Shown here: positions 7,744 through 17,432 of the stretch, one piece after another
Layout of the letters: every line of letters starts with the position of its first letter
How positions within the stretch are numbered: position 1 is the stretch's first letter
Assembly: GCF_003856835.1 (NCBI RefSeq)
Contig: NZ_CP034145.1
Coordinates: 1,798,001 to 1,862,000, forward strand
DNA length: 64,000 nucleotides
Direction of reading: 5' to 3'
Source: Haloplanus aerogenes
GTDB lineage: Archaea; Halobacteriota; Halobacteria; Halobacteriales; Haloferacaceae
The notes under the pieces: generated by a model
Database searches by the model: none
What the model was told of the DNA's origin: nothing
Seen by the model: only the letters and a program-made list of their open reading frames with translations
Translations under genes and position numbers: made by a program

Positions 7744-9290
7744 TCACTCGCGTCGGTTCAGGTGGCAGGCGCTCTCCCGGAGCGGCCCGAACGCGTCGTA
7801 CAGTTCGTCGGCGGCGTCGGCGGCCCGACCGGCGAGCAACGAGTCGACGGCCGCGGACACCGCACGGTCGGCGTCCGAATCCGACAGCGGTTCCGGGAGG
7901 CGGAAGGCGGCGCGGATGGCGAGGCGGTCGACGCTCCCCTCGCGGTTCGTCTCGTTCGCACAGCGCGCTTCAAGGCGGTCGGTCACCACCTCGCGGTCGG
8001 CGTCGACGAGCGTCGCGATCCACACCCGGAACTCTTTGATCGCCGCCCACTCGTCCGCCGAGAGGTCGGTCCCGTCGGGGACGAGACCGGGCCGTTCGCG
8101 CCGGCAAACGGTGGGGAAGGCCTCTCCCAATCGCTCGGCTGCGCCGTCGGCGTCGCCGGCGACGAGTCGGTCCAGCGCGCCCGACAGCGCCTCCTCGGCC
8201 CGCGGATCGGGCAGGGTGGGCGGTAGGTCGAACTCCTCGCGGATCTCGGCGCGCACCGCCTCGGGATCGGCGGCCTCGGGGTCGTCGCCAGCGGCGGCGT
8301 AGACGCGGACGGCCTCGATGTCGATCCCCTGTGACGCCGCCCGCAGACGGAGGTTCAACACTGCCCGCCACGTCTCGGCGTCGAGGTCGTAGTCCTCGTC
8401 CGGGATCACCTCGGGACAGCGGGTGTGGAACCGACAGCCCGGCGGCGGGTCGGACGGACTCGGCACGTCGCCGGTGAGTTTCGTCCCCTGTCCCCGTCGC
8501 CGCGGATCGGCCACCGGCGTCGACCCCAGTAGCGCCCGCGTGTAGGGGTGTTGTGGGTCCTCGAACAGCTTCTCCGTGGGCGCCGTTTCGACGATTTCGC
8601 CGAGGTACATGACCGCGACCCGATCACACACCTCGCGGACGACACCCATGTCGTGACTGATGACGACGATGGCGAGGCCGAACTCCTGCTGGAGGCGGTC
8701 GATCAGGTCCAGAATGTCCGCCTGCACGCTCACGTCCAGCGCGCTCACGGGTTCGTCCGCGACGACGAGGTCGGGGTTGATGACGAGCGCGCGCGCCAGT
8801 CCGATCCGCTGTTTCTGCCCCCCGGAGAACTCGTGGGGGTAGCGGTCCATATCGGCGGCGTCTAACCCCACCCGCTCCAGCAGGTCGCCGACGATGCGCC
8901 GCCGGCGCTCCCGGTCGCGCATCCCGTGGACCCGGAGGGGTTCGGCCACCGACTCGCCGATGCTCATGCGTGGATCGAAACTCGACGTGGGGTCCTGAAA
9001 CACCATCTGGGCGCGCCGGCGGAAGCGTTTCAGCGCCCGGTCGTCGTACGCGGTCACGTCCTCGCCGTCGAAGACGACGTGGCCGTCGGTCGGTTCCTCC
9101 AGTCGCAGCGTCGTCGTCGCCGCCGTCGACTTGCCACACCCGGACTCGCCGACGAGGCCGAGCGTCTCACCACGGTCGACGGTGAAGCTGATGCCGTCGA
9201 CGGCGCGGACCCGCCCCACCTCGTTGCGGAGGACGCCCTCCGTGACTGGGTAATGTTTCGTCAGCCCCTCCACGTCGAGCAGGGGTCGGG

Positions 9291-9294
<4 letters not shown>
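7744..9294 (-). CDS. dppF: Peptide-type ABC transporter ATPase (DppF/OppF-like) with split C-terminal domain
   Basis: 516 residues, nearly 200 longer than usual. The ATPase part is complete: Walker [10 protein letters not shown] (49-57), Q-loop Gln100, signature FSGGQ (156-160), Walker B VVADEP (177-182) and switch His214. After [11 protein letters not shown] the normal oligopeptide C-terminal cysteine domain begins, GCRFHTRCP (Cys287, Cys293), but is interrupted by about 100 residues before VCRRERPG (Cys397) and by another 105 before SACHL (Cys510). The two inserts resemble each other (LPDP...[15 protein letters not shown] and LSDS...[15 protein letters not shown]), so they are an internal duplication. 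The ATG overlaps the upstream stop by ATGA. It energises a five-gene importer. Confidence 0.88.
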
Positions 9295-10357
<1,063 letters not shown>

Positions 10358-10361
<4 letters not shown>

Positions 10362-11521
10362 GTCTCCTGTCGCGGGTCCAATGCGTCACGGAGCGCATCA
10401 CCCATGAAGTTGAACGCGAGGATGGTCGTGAAGAGGAACACGCCGGGGAAGGTGGAGACCCACCACGCCGTCGAGAGGTCGCTCCGCCCGTTGGCGATCA
10501 CCTGCCCCCACGAGGGGACGGTCGGATCGCCGAGCGAGAGGAATGAGAGGGAGGCCTCGAAGAGGATGAATCCCGGAATGAGGAGGGTTGCGGCCGTGAT
10601 CACGCTGTTCGAGACGTTGGGGACGAGGTGGCGACGGATCACGTAGAGCGTGCCCGCGCCGGCGCTCCGGGCGGCAGTGATGTACTCCTCCTCCGCGCGC
10701 TGGAGGGCTTCGGAGCGGACGAGGCGAGCGATAGACCCCCACCCCGTCAGCCCGAAGATGAGGATGAACATGAACAGGCTCCCACCGAAGAGGTAGGTGA
10801 GCAGGAGATAGAGGAAGAAGGCGGGAAAGACCAGTTGGATGTCGACGTAGCGCATCAGGAGTTCGTCGACGAGGCCGCCGCCGTAGGCCGCGACGGTGCC
10901 GACGGCCGTCCCGATGGTCACCACCAGCAGAGTGGAGATGAGGCCCACCTTCATGCTCACCTGCATCCCGTAGATGACGAGGACGAGGATGTCCTTCCCG
11001 TCGCCGGTGGTGCCGAGCGGGTGGGCCATCGTTCCCTGACAGCGACCGTTCACCACCTCGCCGACGCAGTTGACGGGCACCGTCGAGTCGACGCCGAGGT
11101 AGATCGGTGGCTGGTACGCCTGATCGAGCGCGAGCGTCGGCTTGTCGAGGAACAGCGGGCCGACGACGCCGATCAGGAAGACGACGATCAGATACACCAG
11201 GCTCAGGACGGCCATCCGGTTCTTGCGGAACTCTCGCCAGTAGTAGGCGGTCAGCCGACGGTTGTCGTAGAGCGGCACGGCGACGTAGAAGACGAGTGCG
11301 AGGAGCGTCGCCACGAACAGCCAGTCGAGTTGCGTGACGTTCCACTCGACGGGGAACGTGATCGTCGGCCGGTTCTCCGGCAGGACGAGGTAGTCGTACA
11401 GGAAGACGACGACGAGGGCGAGTCCGGTCAGGAGCGCGCCTCGGTCGCGCCGGGAGAGCGTCGACAGTCGGCTCCCCGTCTCGTCCCAGTCGACCGTCTC
11501 GAAGGTGTCTTGCCCCGCCAT
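10358..11521 (-). CDS. dppC: ABC transporter permease, DppC-like
   Basis: 387 residues, about 90 longer than many DppC proteins because of an N-terminal extension with two extra helices (near residues 28-45 and 68-84) before the family start YYWREFRKNRMAVLSL. The binding-protein-dependent permease loop is clear: EEYITAARSAGAGTLYVIRRHLVPN, the EAA-type coupling motif that contacts the ATPases. An external segment near residues 150-165 holds two cysteines (NCVGEVVNGRC), which may form a disulfide on the outside. It overlaps dppB by one base (TGATG). It acts as one half of the translocation channel. Confidence 0.9.
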
Positions 11522-12489
11522 CAGCGATCACCGTAGTCGATCCGCGGGTCGAGGACGGTGTACGCCACGTCCTGTATCAGGTTGCCGATCACCGAGATGA
11601 ACGTGAAGATGAGCGTCGTCCCCAACACCAGCGACGTGTCCTGGGCGATGATGGCGTTGTACGACAGTTGGCCGAGGCCGGGGATGCCGAACACCACCTC
11701 GACGAGATAGGAGGCCGCGAGGAAGATGCCGAGGATGTCGCCGACGAGGATGGTCATCAGCGGCACTGCGGCCGGGCGCAGGATGTGTCGGGTGAGGATA
11801 CGGTAGCCGTCCGCGCCCTTCGATTTGGCCGTCTTGACGAATTCGGCTTCGACGTACTCCAGCGCCTCCGCCCGCGAGTAGCGCATGATGCCCGCGATGG
11901 TGCCCGTCACGAGGACGATGACGGGCAGGACGAGTTGGCGCGCCATCCCGAGACTGAAGAAGGGCAGGTCGGAGTCGAAGACGACCGGGAACCAGCCGAG
12001 TTGCACGCCGAAGACGAGGAGGAGGATGATGCCGAACCAGAAGTTTGGGATGGCGTAGCCGAAGAAGGCGAAGAAGGTGGCGGCGTAGTCGGTGCGCGTG
12101 TACTGGTGGGTGGCCGAGTAGAGGCCGATAGAGAGGCCGACGAGGATGGAGAGGATGGTCGTCGGCACGGAGTAGATAGCCGTGTACGGCAGGGCGCTGG
12201 CGATGGCGTCGATGACGGGTTGGGAGCGAGTCTGTGACCACCCCCAGTTGAGCGTCGCCATGTTGACCATGTACTCGCGGTAGCGGACCCACGGCGAGCG
12301 GTCGAGGCCGCGTCGGGCCTCGAACGCCTCCTCGGCGGCTTCCGCGGACCCGCCGCTGGCTGCCGCCTGGAACTGCATCTGCTCGGCCGCCGGATTCGGC
12401 GTGATGGCGAGCAGTCCCCAGGTGATCGAGAGGATGAGAAACGTGGCGACGACGGCCCACACGACCCGCCGAACCACGTACCAGCGCAT
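11521..12489 (-). CDS. dppB: ABC transporter permease, DppB-like
   Basis: 322 residues starting MRWYVVRRVVWAVVATF, the standard DppB N-terminal helix. The GLDRSPWVRYREYM segment and the coupling loop EYVEAEFVKTAKSKGADGYRILTRHILRPA are typical. About six helices. ATG 12489 was chosen because the longer open frame upstream runs into the substrate-binding protein gene. The stop and the dppC start share one base. It forms the channel with DppC. The 100 bases between this gene and the substrate-binding protein gene contain no obvious terminator. Confidence 0.9.
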   Translation of the reverse strand: MRWYVVRRVVWAVVATFLILSITWGLLAITPNPAAEQMQFQAAASGGSAEAAEEAFEARRGLDRSPWVRYREYMVNMATLNWGWSQTRSQPVIDAIASALPYTAIYSVPTTILSILVGLSIGLYSATHQYTRTDYAATFFAFFGYAIPNFWFGIILLLVFGVQLGWFPVVFDSDLPFFSLGMARQLVLPVIVLVTGTIAGIMRYSRAEALEYVEAEFVKTAKSKGADGYRILTRHILRPAAVPLMTILVGDILGIFLAASYLVEVVFGIPGLGQLSYNAIIAQDTSLVLGTTLIFTFISVIGNLIQDVAYTVLDPRIDYGDR

Positions 12490-12589
12490 GCTCACTGCCG
12501 GAATCGACCCCCTCGACCGGCTGCGTGTGCCGCCCCGGACGCACCGGCGCGCGTCGACCGTCTGGGCCGACACCTGCGGCCGCCCCTGC

Positions 12590-14452
12590 TCACGCGAAGT
12601 ACCATGTCTGGGAGTCCCACCCGGTGTTGAACTCTTCGTCGTAGCCACGGACGTTGTCGGCGTAGCCGCTCACGCTGGACGGCATGGCGAGGAAGCCGAA
12701 GGGCTGTTCCTCGCTGATGAGGCCGAACGCGCGACCGAACAGTTCCTGCCGGCGCGTTTCGTCCGTCGTCGCCGACGCCTGCTCGTACAGTTCCGCGATA
12801 TCCGAGTCGGGGTAGTAGCCGTAGTAGTTGATGCCGCCCTGCCGCTCGAAGAAGCCCTTGCTGGAGGCGGGCGTGAAGGGGTAGGTGTTGAACTGAAGGT
12901 TTATCGACATATCCCACGGCTCGGCGCTGGTGGCCACGTCGCGCGGCCCACCGTTGAACACGCCGGCGGTCCACTCGGGTTCCGTCCCCTCCGGCGCCGA
13001 CGTCTGGACGTAGTTGCTCTGGAACGTCGACGAGGAGACGGCCTCCGGTTGGACGTCGATACCCGCGTTCTCGCCGAACTCCTGTGCGATGAACTCCGCG
13101 ATGGTGCCCTCCGTCGGCTGCCCGGAGTCGTAGTAGATGGAGAGGGTCACCTGTTCGCCAGAGCCGTCGACGAGCGTCTCGCCGTCGTACGCGTATTCGG
13201 TGTCCGAGAGCGCGGATTCGAGGCGGGAGCGGGTCGCCTCCGGTCCGTAGCGGTCGCCGACGCCGAACTCCTCGACTTCGCTGTCGACGTACCACTGCGA
13301 CCACTTCGGCTGCATCGTCTGGGAGACCTGCCCGTAGCCGCGCAGGATGTTCTGCACCACCGTCTCTTTGTTGACGGCGAACGCCAGCGCCCGGCGGACC
13401 GCCTTCGACCGGAACGGCTCCCACCCGTTCGCTCGCATGTTGTAGACGATGATGCGGGCGTACGGCTGGGGGGTAACGTTGACGTTGACGTTCGGCAGGT
13501 TTTCGAAGCGGTTGGCCTTGTCCGGCGGGATGCCTGCCGAATCCACCTCGCCCGACTCCAGCGCACCGAGACGCGTGCTCTCTTCGCTGATGACCCGAAC
13601 CACTTGCTGGTCGAAATAGGGTGCTTCCGTGAACCGTTCGGGCACGCCCTCCACGTCCTTGAGGTAGTAGTCCTCGTTTCGGGTGACGGTGTAGCGCGCG
13701 GAGCGCTCCCACTGCTCGTACGTGTACGGGCCCAGATTCCCCGTATAGGCCAGCGTGTTGAGTTCTTCGTCCTGCTGGAGTCCTTCGGTGTCCTGATCCG
13801 GGACGTACTTCTCCAGAATACCTTTGGGAATGCACTGCTGGCGCCAGAGGACGGGCTTGAACGGGAACGAGGGGTCCACCTCGAACAGCCGGATCTCGAA
13901 CGTCCGGGTGCCCGTCTGCTCGACCGGAATCGGTTCCCGTTCGCTCGACTCGGGGTTCATCCGGAACCACGAGTCGGCGTTGGGGTACCCGCTCCAGTTG
14001 GGACGGGCCTGGAAGACGTTCGTGATCATGTAGACCCAGTCCTCGGCGGTCATCTGTCCGTAGCCCGCGCCCCACTCCAGATTCTCCCGGAGTTCGATTT
14101 CGTAGACGCGACCGTCGTCGGTCGAGTAGTCGGCCCACAGCGGGAAAATCTCCCGCTCGGGCTTGATCGCCCACGCTCCGTCGAGCGTTGCCGTGACGTA
14201 CGATCCCGAGGTGGCGTCGGCGATAGTCAGCCAGTTGAGCGACTGCGCGTCGACGCTGGACGCCGAGACGTACGTCCCCTGGACGCTCCGGTCGCTGCTC
14301 TCGCCACCACCGTCGTTTCCTCCGTTCCCCGAACAGCCAGCGAGTCCGGCGACCCCCGTCGCGCCGATGAGTTTCAGTACGTCGCGTCGTCTCCGTCGTC
14401 CCCGACGACCCGCCGTGCCCGAGTCGCTTCGGCGGTCGTTACCAGACGGCAT
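12590..14452 (-). CDS. dppA: Tat-exported lipoprotein, extracellular solute-binding protein family 5
   Basis: 620 residues. The N-terminus has a twin-arginine signal (RRDVLK near residues 22-27) followed by a hydrophobic core and the lipobox LAGC with Cys40, so it should be folded in the cytoplasm, exported by Tat and anchored by lipid. After a Gly/Ser/Asp-rich linker comes the SBP_bac_5 fold, recognisable by KSKAVRRALAFAVNKE-like text (here RSKAVRRALAFAVNKE) in the middle. It captures peptides or similar solutes outside the cell and feeds the DppBC channel. First gene of the transporter set; an AT-rich stretch just upstream (14455-14480) may be its promoter. Confidence 0.9.
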   Translation of the reverse strand: MPSGNDRRSDSGTAGRRGRRRRRDVLKLIGATGVAGLAGCSGNGGNDGGGESSDRSVQGTYVSASSVDAQSLNWLTIADATSGSYVTATLDGAWAIKPEREIFPLWADYSTDDGRVYEIELRENLEWGAGYGQMTAEDWVYMITNVFQARPNWSGYPNADSWFRMNPESSEREPIPVEQTGTRTFEIRLFEVDPSFPFKPVLWRQQCIPKGILEKYVPDQDTEGLQQDEELNTLAYTGNLGPYTYEQWERSARYTVTRNEDYYLKDVEGVPERFTEAPYFDQQVVRVISEESTRLGALESGEVDSAGIPPDKANRFENLPNVNVNVTPQPYARIIVYNMRANGWEPFRSKAVRRALAFAVNKETVVQNILRGYGQVSQTMQPKWSQWYVDSEVEEFGVGDRYGPEATRSRLESALSDTEYAYDGETLVDGSGEQVTLSIYYDSGQPTEGTIAEFIAQEFGENAGIDVQPEAVSSSTFQSNYVQTSAPEGTEPEWTAGVFNGGPRDVATSAEPWDMSINLQFNTYPFTPASSKGFFERQGGINYYGYYPDSDIAELYEQASATTDETRRQELFGRAFGLISEEQPFGFLAMPSSVSGYADNVRGYDEEFNTGWDSQTWYFA

Positions 14453-14528
14453 ACCTTTTCAAAACGGTGGTGTACACTAATACCCATCGGTCACCCCAGA
14501 ACCGCCCGACATCGTCGGCGTTCGGCGG

Positions 14529-15095
14529 TTAGCCGTCGCCGTGTGGGTCGGTGATGATGACTTCGCCGTCCTCGACGGTGACGTTGATCAGCGTCTTGAC
14601 GCTGTAGCCCGCGTCGTCGAGTTCGTTCGGGCCGGCCTTCTTGATCACCGCGACCACGTCGATCACTTCCGCGCCGATGTGTTCGAGGGCGTCGAGAATT
14701 GCCTTCATCGTCCCGCCCGTCGACAGCACGTCGTCGAGGACGAGCACTCGGTCGCCCGCCTCCACGTCGTTGATGTACATCTCGCTCTCGGAGTAGCCGG
14801 TCTGGGCGGCCAAGGACACCTCTCCCTCCAGACCGTACTGGCGCTTCCGGATGACGACGAGGGGGATGTCGGTCATCAGCGAGACGGCGGTGGAGATGTG
14901 GATCCCCATCGCCGCCGGCGTGACGATCTTGTCGATATCCTCCAGATCCGCCTTGCGGATGATCTTGATGACGATTTCGCGCAAGAGTTCGGGACGGAGC
15001 ATCGGTACCCCGTCGCTGACGGGGTGGACGAAATACTCGTAATCCCCTTTCTCGATGATCGGCGCGTCGAGGAGGGATTGCCGCAACTGGTCCAT
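14529..15095 (-). CDS. hpt: Purine phosphoribosyltransferase (Hpt/Apt-type)
   Basis: 188 residues, the size of the haloarchaeal hypoxanthine/guanine phosphoribosyltransferase. The PRPP-binding motif [13 protein letters not shown] is at residues 117-129, and the conserved N-terminal [17 protein letters not shown] is intact. It salvages purine bases into nucleotides using PRPP. It lies upstream of the ABC importer on the same strand with 76 bases between them, so readthrough is possible but not required. Divergent from the phosphatase gene, with a 155-base shared upstream region. Confidence 0.88.
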   Translation of the reverse strand: MDQLRQSLLDAPIIEKGDYEYFVHPVSDGVPMLRPELLREIVIKIIRKADLEDIDKIVTPAAMGIHISTAVSLMTDIPLVVIRKRQYGLEGEVSLAAQTGYSESEMYINDVEAGDRVLVLDDVLSTGGTMKAILDALEHIGAEVIDVVAVIKKAGPNELDDAGYSVKTLINVTVEDGEVIITDPHGDG

Positions 15096-15250
15096 GTCGA
15101 CCGTACCGACCGTCGAGAATAAAAGGTGGCGATCCCGGTTTCACCACCTCTACGAAGGGACGGCGACGACCGGCGAACGGGGCGACCACCACACGTCTGC
15201 CCCCGTCTGACGAGCATTGATGATCCGTGCGGCACACGTGACTCCGGGAG

Positions 15251-15682
15251 GTGAACGGTGACGTGGACGAAGTCGCGAGTGGATTGTTCATCGGAACGGT
15301 CGCCGACGCTGGCGACGGGGAGCGCCTACGTCGTCGCGGCGTCGGTGTCATCGTCTCGCTGACATACGGCGACCCGGACGGCGGGTATCCCGACGGGGTG
15401 ACCGTCGTCGACGTGCCGATGGTTGACGGGCCACGGAACGATCTGGCGGCGTTCGGCCGGGCAGTGACCGCGGTCACGTCACGACTCGACGACTACGGCG
15501 TCCTCGTCCACTGTTCGGCGGGCGCGTCTCGGAGTCCAGCAGTCGCCGCGACGGCGCTCGCGCTATCCGAAGGGATCGGTCTCGACGATGCGTTTCGGCG
15601 GGTCGCGGCGGCCCGGGACGCCGTCGACCCCCACGACGCGCTCGTTCGGCGGGCCGCGAGCGTCTACGTCGACCGGCGATAG
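15251..15682 (+). CDS. Dual-specificity-type protein phosphatase
   Basis: 143 residues with the Cys-based phosphatase signature VHCSAGASRSPA: catalytic Cys88 and Arg94 in HCxxGxxRS. Asp59 in VPMVDG is the likely general acid. This matches small archaeal dual-specificity phosphatases that act on phosphotyrosine or phosphoserine. GTG 15251 follows a purine-rich ggag site immediately upstream. The stop is one base from the stop of the convergent antiporter operon. Target unknown. Confidence 0.8.
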   Translation: MNGDVDEVASGLFIGTVADAGDGERLRRRGVGVIVSLTYGDPDGGYPDGVTVVDVPMVDGPRNDLAAFGRAVTAVTSRLDDYGVLVHCSAGASRSPAVAATALALSEGIGLDDAFRRVAAARDAVDPHDALVRRAASVYVDRR

Positions 15683-15683
15683 C

Positions 15684-17432
15684 TCACACGATGCCCAACC
15701 ACGCCAGCACACCGCCGAGAACGACCATCAGGATGAAGATGCTCCCGCCGATGTTGGCGCGGTACCGCGAGAGCATCGTCGGATCGGCGCGCACGTCGGC
15801 AGCGCGGTCGGCCGCGGCGACGGCGACCCGGTCCACCGCGGCGTACGTCTCGGTCACGCCGTGGACGACCGCCCGCGTCCCGTAGAAGGCCAGCGGGTTG
15901 TACGCGGCGTCGACGTCGGGCACGCGCCCCACCTTCGACAGCGGTTTCTTCAGTATCGCGAAGCCGACCAGTCCGATCACCGCCAGCGCGACCCCCTCGA
16001 TCACGTGGGGCACGGTGTAGGTGTGGTAGACGTGGGCGACGACGGTTTCGTCGGTCACGTCGAACGGGAGCAGACTGAACAGCGCCCCGTCGAAGACGCC
16101 GTAGAACACACACAGCGTTGCGACGACGACCATCGCGACCTGCTGTGTCCGCGGCGCCGGCGTCACGGGGTCACCCTCGTACGGCCCGTGGAGGAAGGCG
16201 TAGTAGCCGAACTTGATGAACGAGAGGAAGGTTCCGACGCCGCCGACGAGGAGCAGCAACTCCAGCGTGTAGAACTCGCCGACGACGAGCGGCCCTTTCA
16301 CGAACGTGTAGTGGCTGGCGGAGATGACGATGCCCTTGCTGACGAAGCCGTTGAACCCGGGGAAGCCGGCGATGGAGAGCGCGGCGATGGTGAAGGCCGC
16401 GGCGGTGACGGGCATCTTCCGCGCGAGGCCGCCGAGGTACTTCAAATTCTCCTCGCCGGTGCGGTAGATGACCGCTCCCGCCGTCATGAACAGCAGGCTC
16501 TTGTAGAGGATGTGGTTGAAGACGTGGCCGAACGCGCCCGCCTGCGCCAGCGCGCTCCCGATGCCCACCCCCGCGACCATGTAGCCGACCTGCGACTGGA
16601 TGTGATAGGAGAGCAGGCGGCGCATGTCGTTCTGGAGGAGGGCGGCGGCGGCGCCGAAGACGGCCATCGCCCCGCCCATGTACGCGATCATGAGGTGGCC
16701 CTCGGGGAACGCGCGGTACATGGCGTAGACGCCAGTCTTGGTCGTGTAGACACAGAGGAAGACGCTGGCGGCGATGTGGGGGCGCGGATAGGTGTCGGGG
16801 AGCCACGCGTGCAGGCCGATGAAGCCGACGTTGACGCCAATCCCCACCGCGGCGAGCACCTGCGGCACCGTCCCGACCATGCCGTCGGCGGCGGTGAAGA
16901 GGAACGAGCCGACCTCGACGTAGTGCCACGCGATGGCCGCGAGGACGAGACTGCCGCCGATGCCGTGCAGGATGGCGTAGCGGAAGCCCGCCCGGACGGC
17001 CTTCCCGCCGTAGTCCCAGACGAGAATCGTGCTGGTGACCGCCATCAGCTCCCACCAGACGACCATGGTCAGCCAGTCGCCGGCGAAGACGGCGCCGAGG
17101 CTGGAACCGACGTAGGTGAGCGCGTACGCGGTCTGTTTACATTTCGCGCCCGTCGCCCACGAGTAGACGATTGCGGCGGTGGCGATGAAGGCGAAGACGA
17201 GGCCGACGACCCGCGAGAAGGGGTCGACGGCGAAGAAGACGGCGTCGAAGCCGAACAGTTGCCCGGTGAGGTGGGTGCCGGCCGGGACGACCCACACCCA
17301 GACGGTGACGAGGCCGGTCGTGAGGCCGGCCAGCAGGTGGCCGAGGCGACGACGGTCGCCGGCCAGCCCGGTCGCGAGGGCGGCGGCGAGGACGACGACG
17401 ACGGGCGGAATCGCCGTGAGCGCCGAAGCCAT
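15684..17432 (-). CDS. mnhD3: Mrp-type antiporter D-like subunit (third copy)
   Basis: 582 residues with about 14-16 transmembrane helices and the proton_antipo_M core: KTGVYAMYRAF, HILYKSLLFMTAGAVIYRTG and FNGFVSKG carry the conserved lysines of ND2/ND4/ND5-type channels. It is longer at the C-terminus than a standard MnhD, with an extra amphipathic tail and final helix (around 560-580). Last gene of the operon, overlapping the previous gene by one base (TGATG). ATG 17432 was chosen over an upstream extension that overlaps the neighbour. It should conduct ions or protons within the complex; it may stand in for MnhA, which is otherwise missing in full length. Confidence 0.85.
   Translation of the reverse strand: MASALTAIPPVVVVLAAALATGLAGDRRRLGHLLAGLTTGLVTVWVWVVPAGTHLTGQLFGFDAVFFAVDPFSRVVGLVFAFIATAAIVYSWATGAKCKQTAYALTYVGSSLGAVFAGDWLTMVVWWELMAVTSTILVWDYGGKAVRAGFRYAILHGIGGSLVLAAIAWHYVEVGSFLFTAADGMVGTVPQVLAAVGIGVNVGFIGLHAWLPDTYPRPHIAASVFLCVYTTKTGVYAMYRAFPEGHLMIAYMGGAMAVFGAAAALLQNDMRRLLSYHIQSQVGYMVAGVGIGSALAQAGAFGHVFNHILYKSLLFMTAGAVIYRTGEENLKYLGGLARKMPVTAAAFTIAALSIAGFPGFNGFVSKGIVISASHYTFVKGPLVVGEFYTLELLLLVGGVGTFLSFIKFGYYAFLHGPYEGDPVTPAPRTQQVAMVVVATLCVFYGVFDGALFSLLPFDVTDETVVAHVYHTYTVPHVIEGVALAVIGLVGFAILKKPLSKVGRVPDVDAAYNPLAFYGTRAVVHGVTETYAAVDRVAVAAADRAADVRADPTMLSRYRANIGGSIFILMVVLGGVLAWLGIV

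Noticed and set aside
11521-12648. Longer DppB start at 12648
   Set aside because: It would overlap the substrate-binding protein gene and adds a non-hydrophobic low-complexity stretch; ATG 12489 starts at the first helix.
12401-14554. 717-codon plus-strand frame over the substrate-binding protein
   Set aside because: Antisense shadow of a gene with a Tat signal, lipobox and recognised SBP domain.
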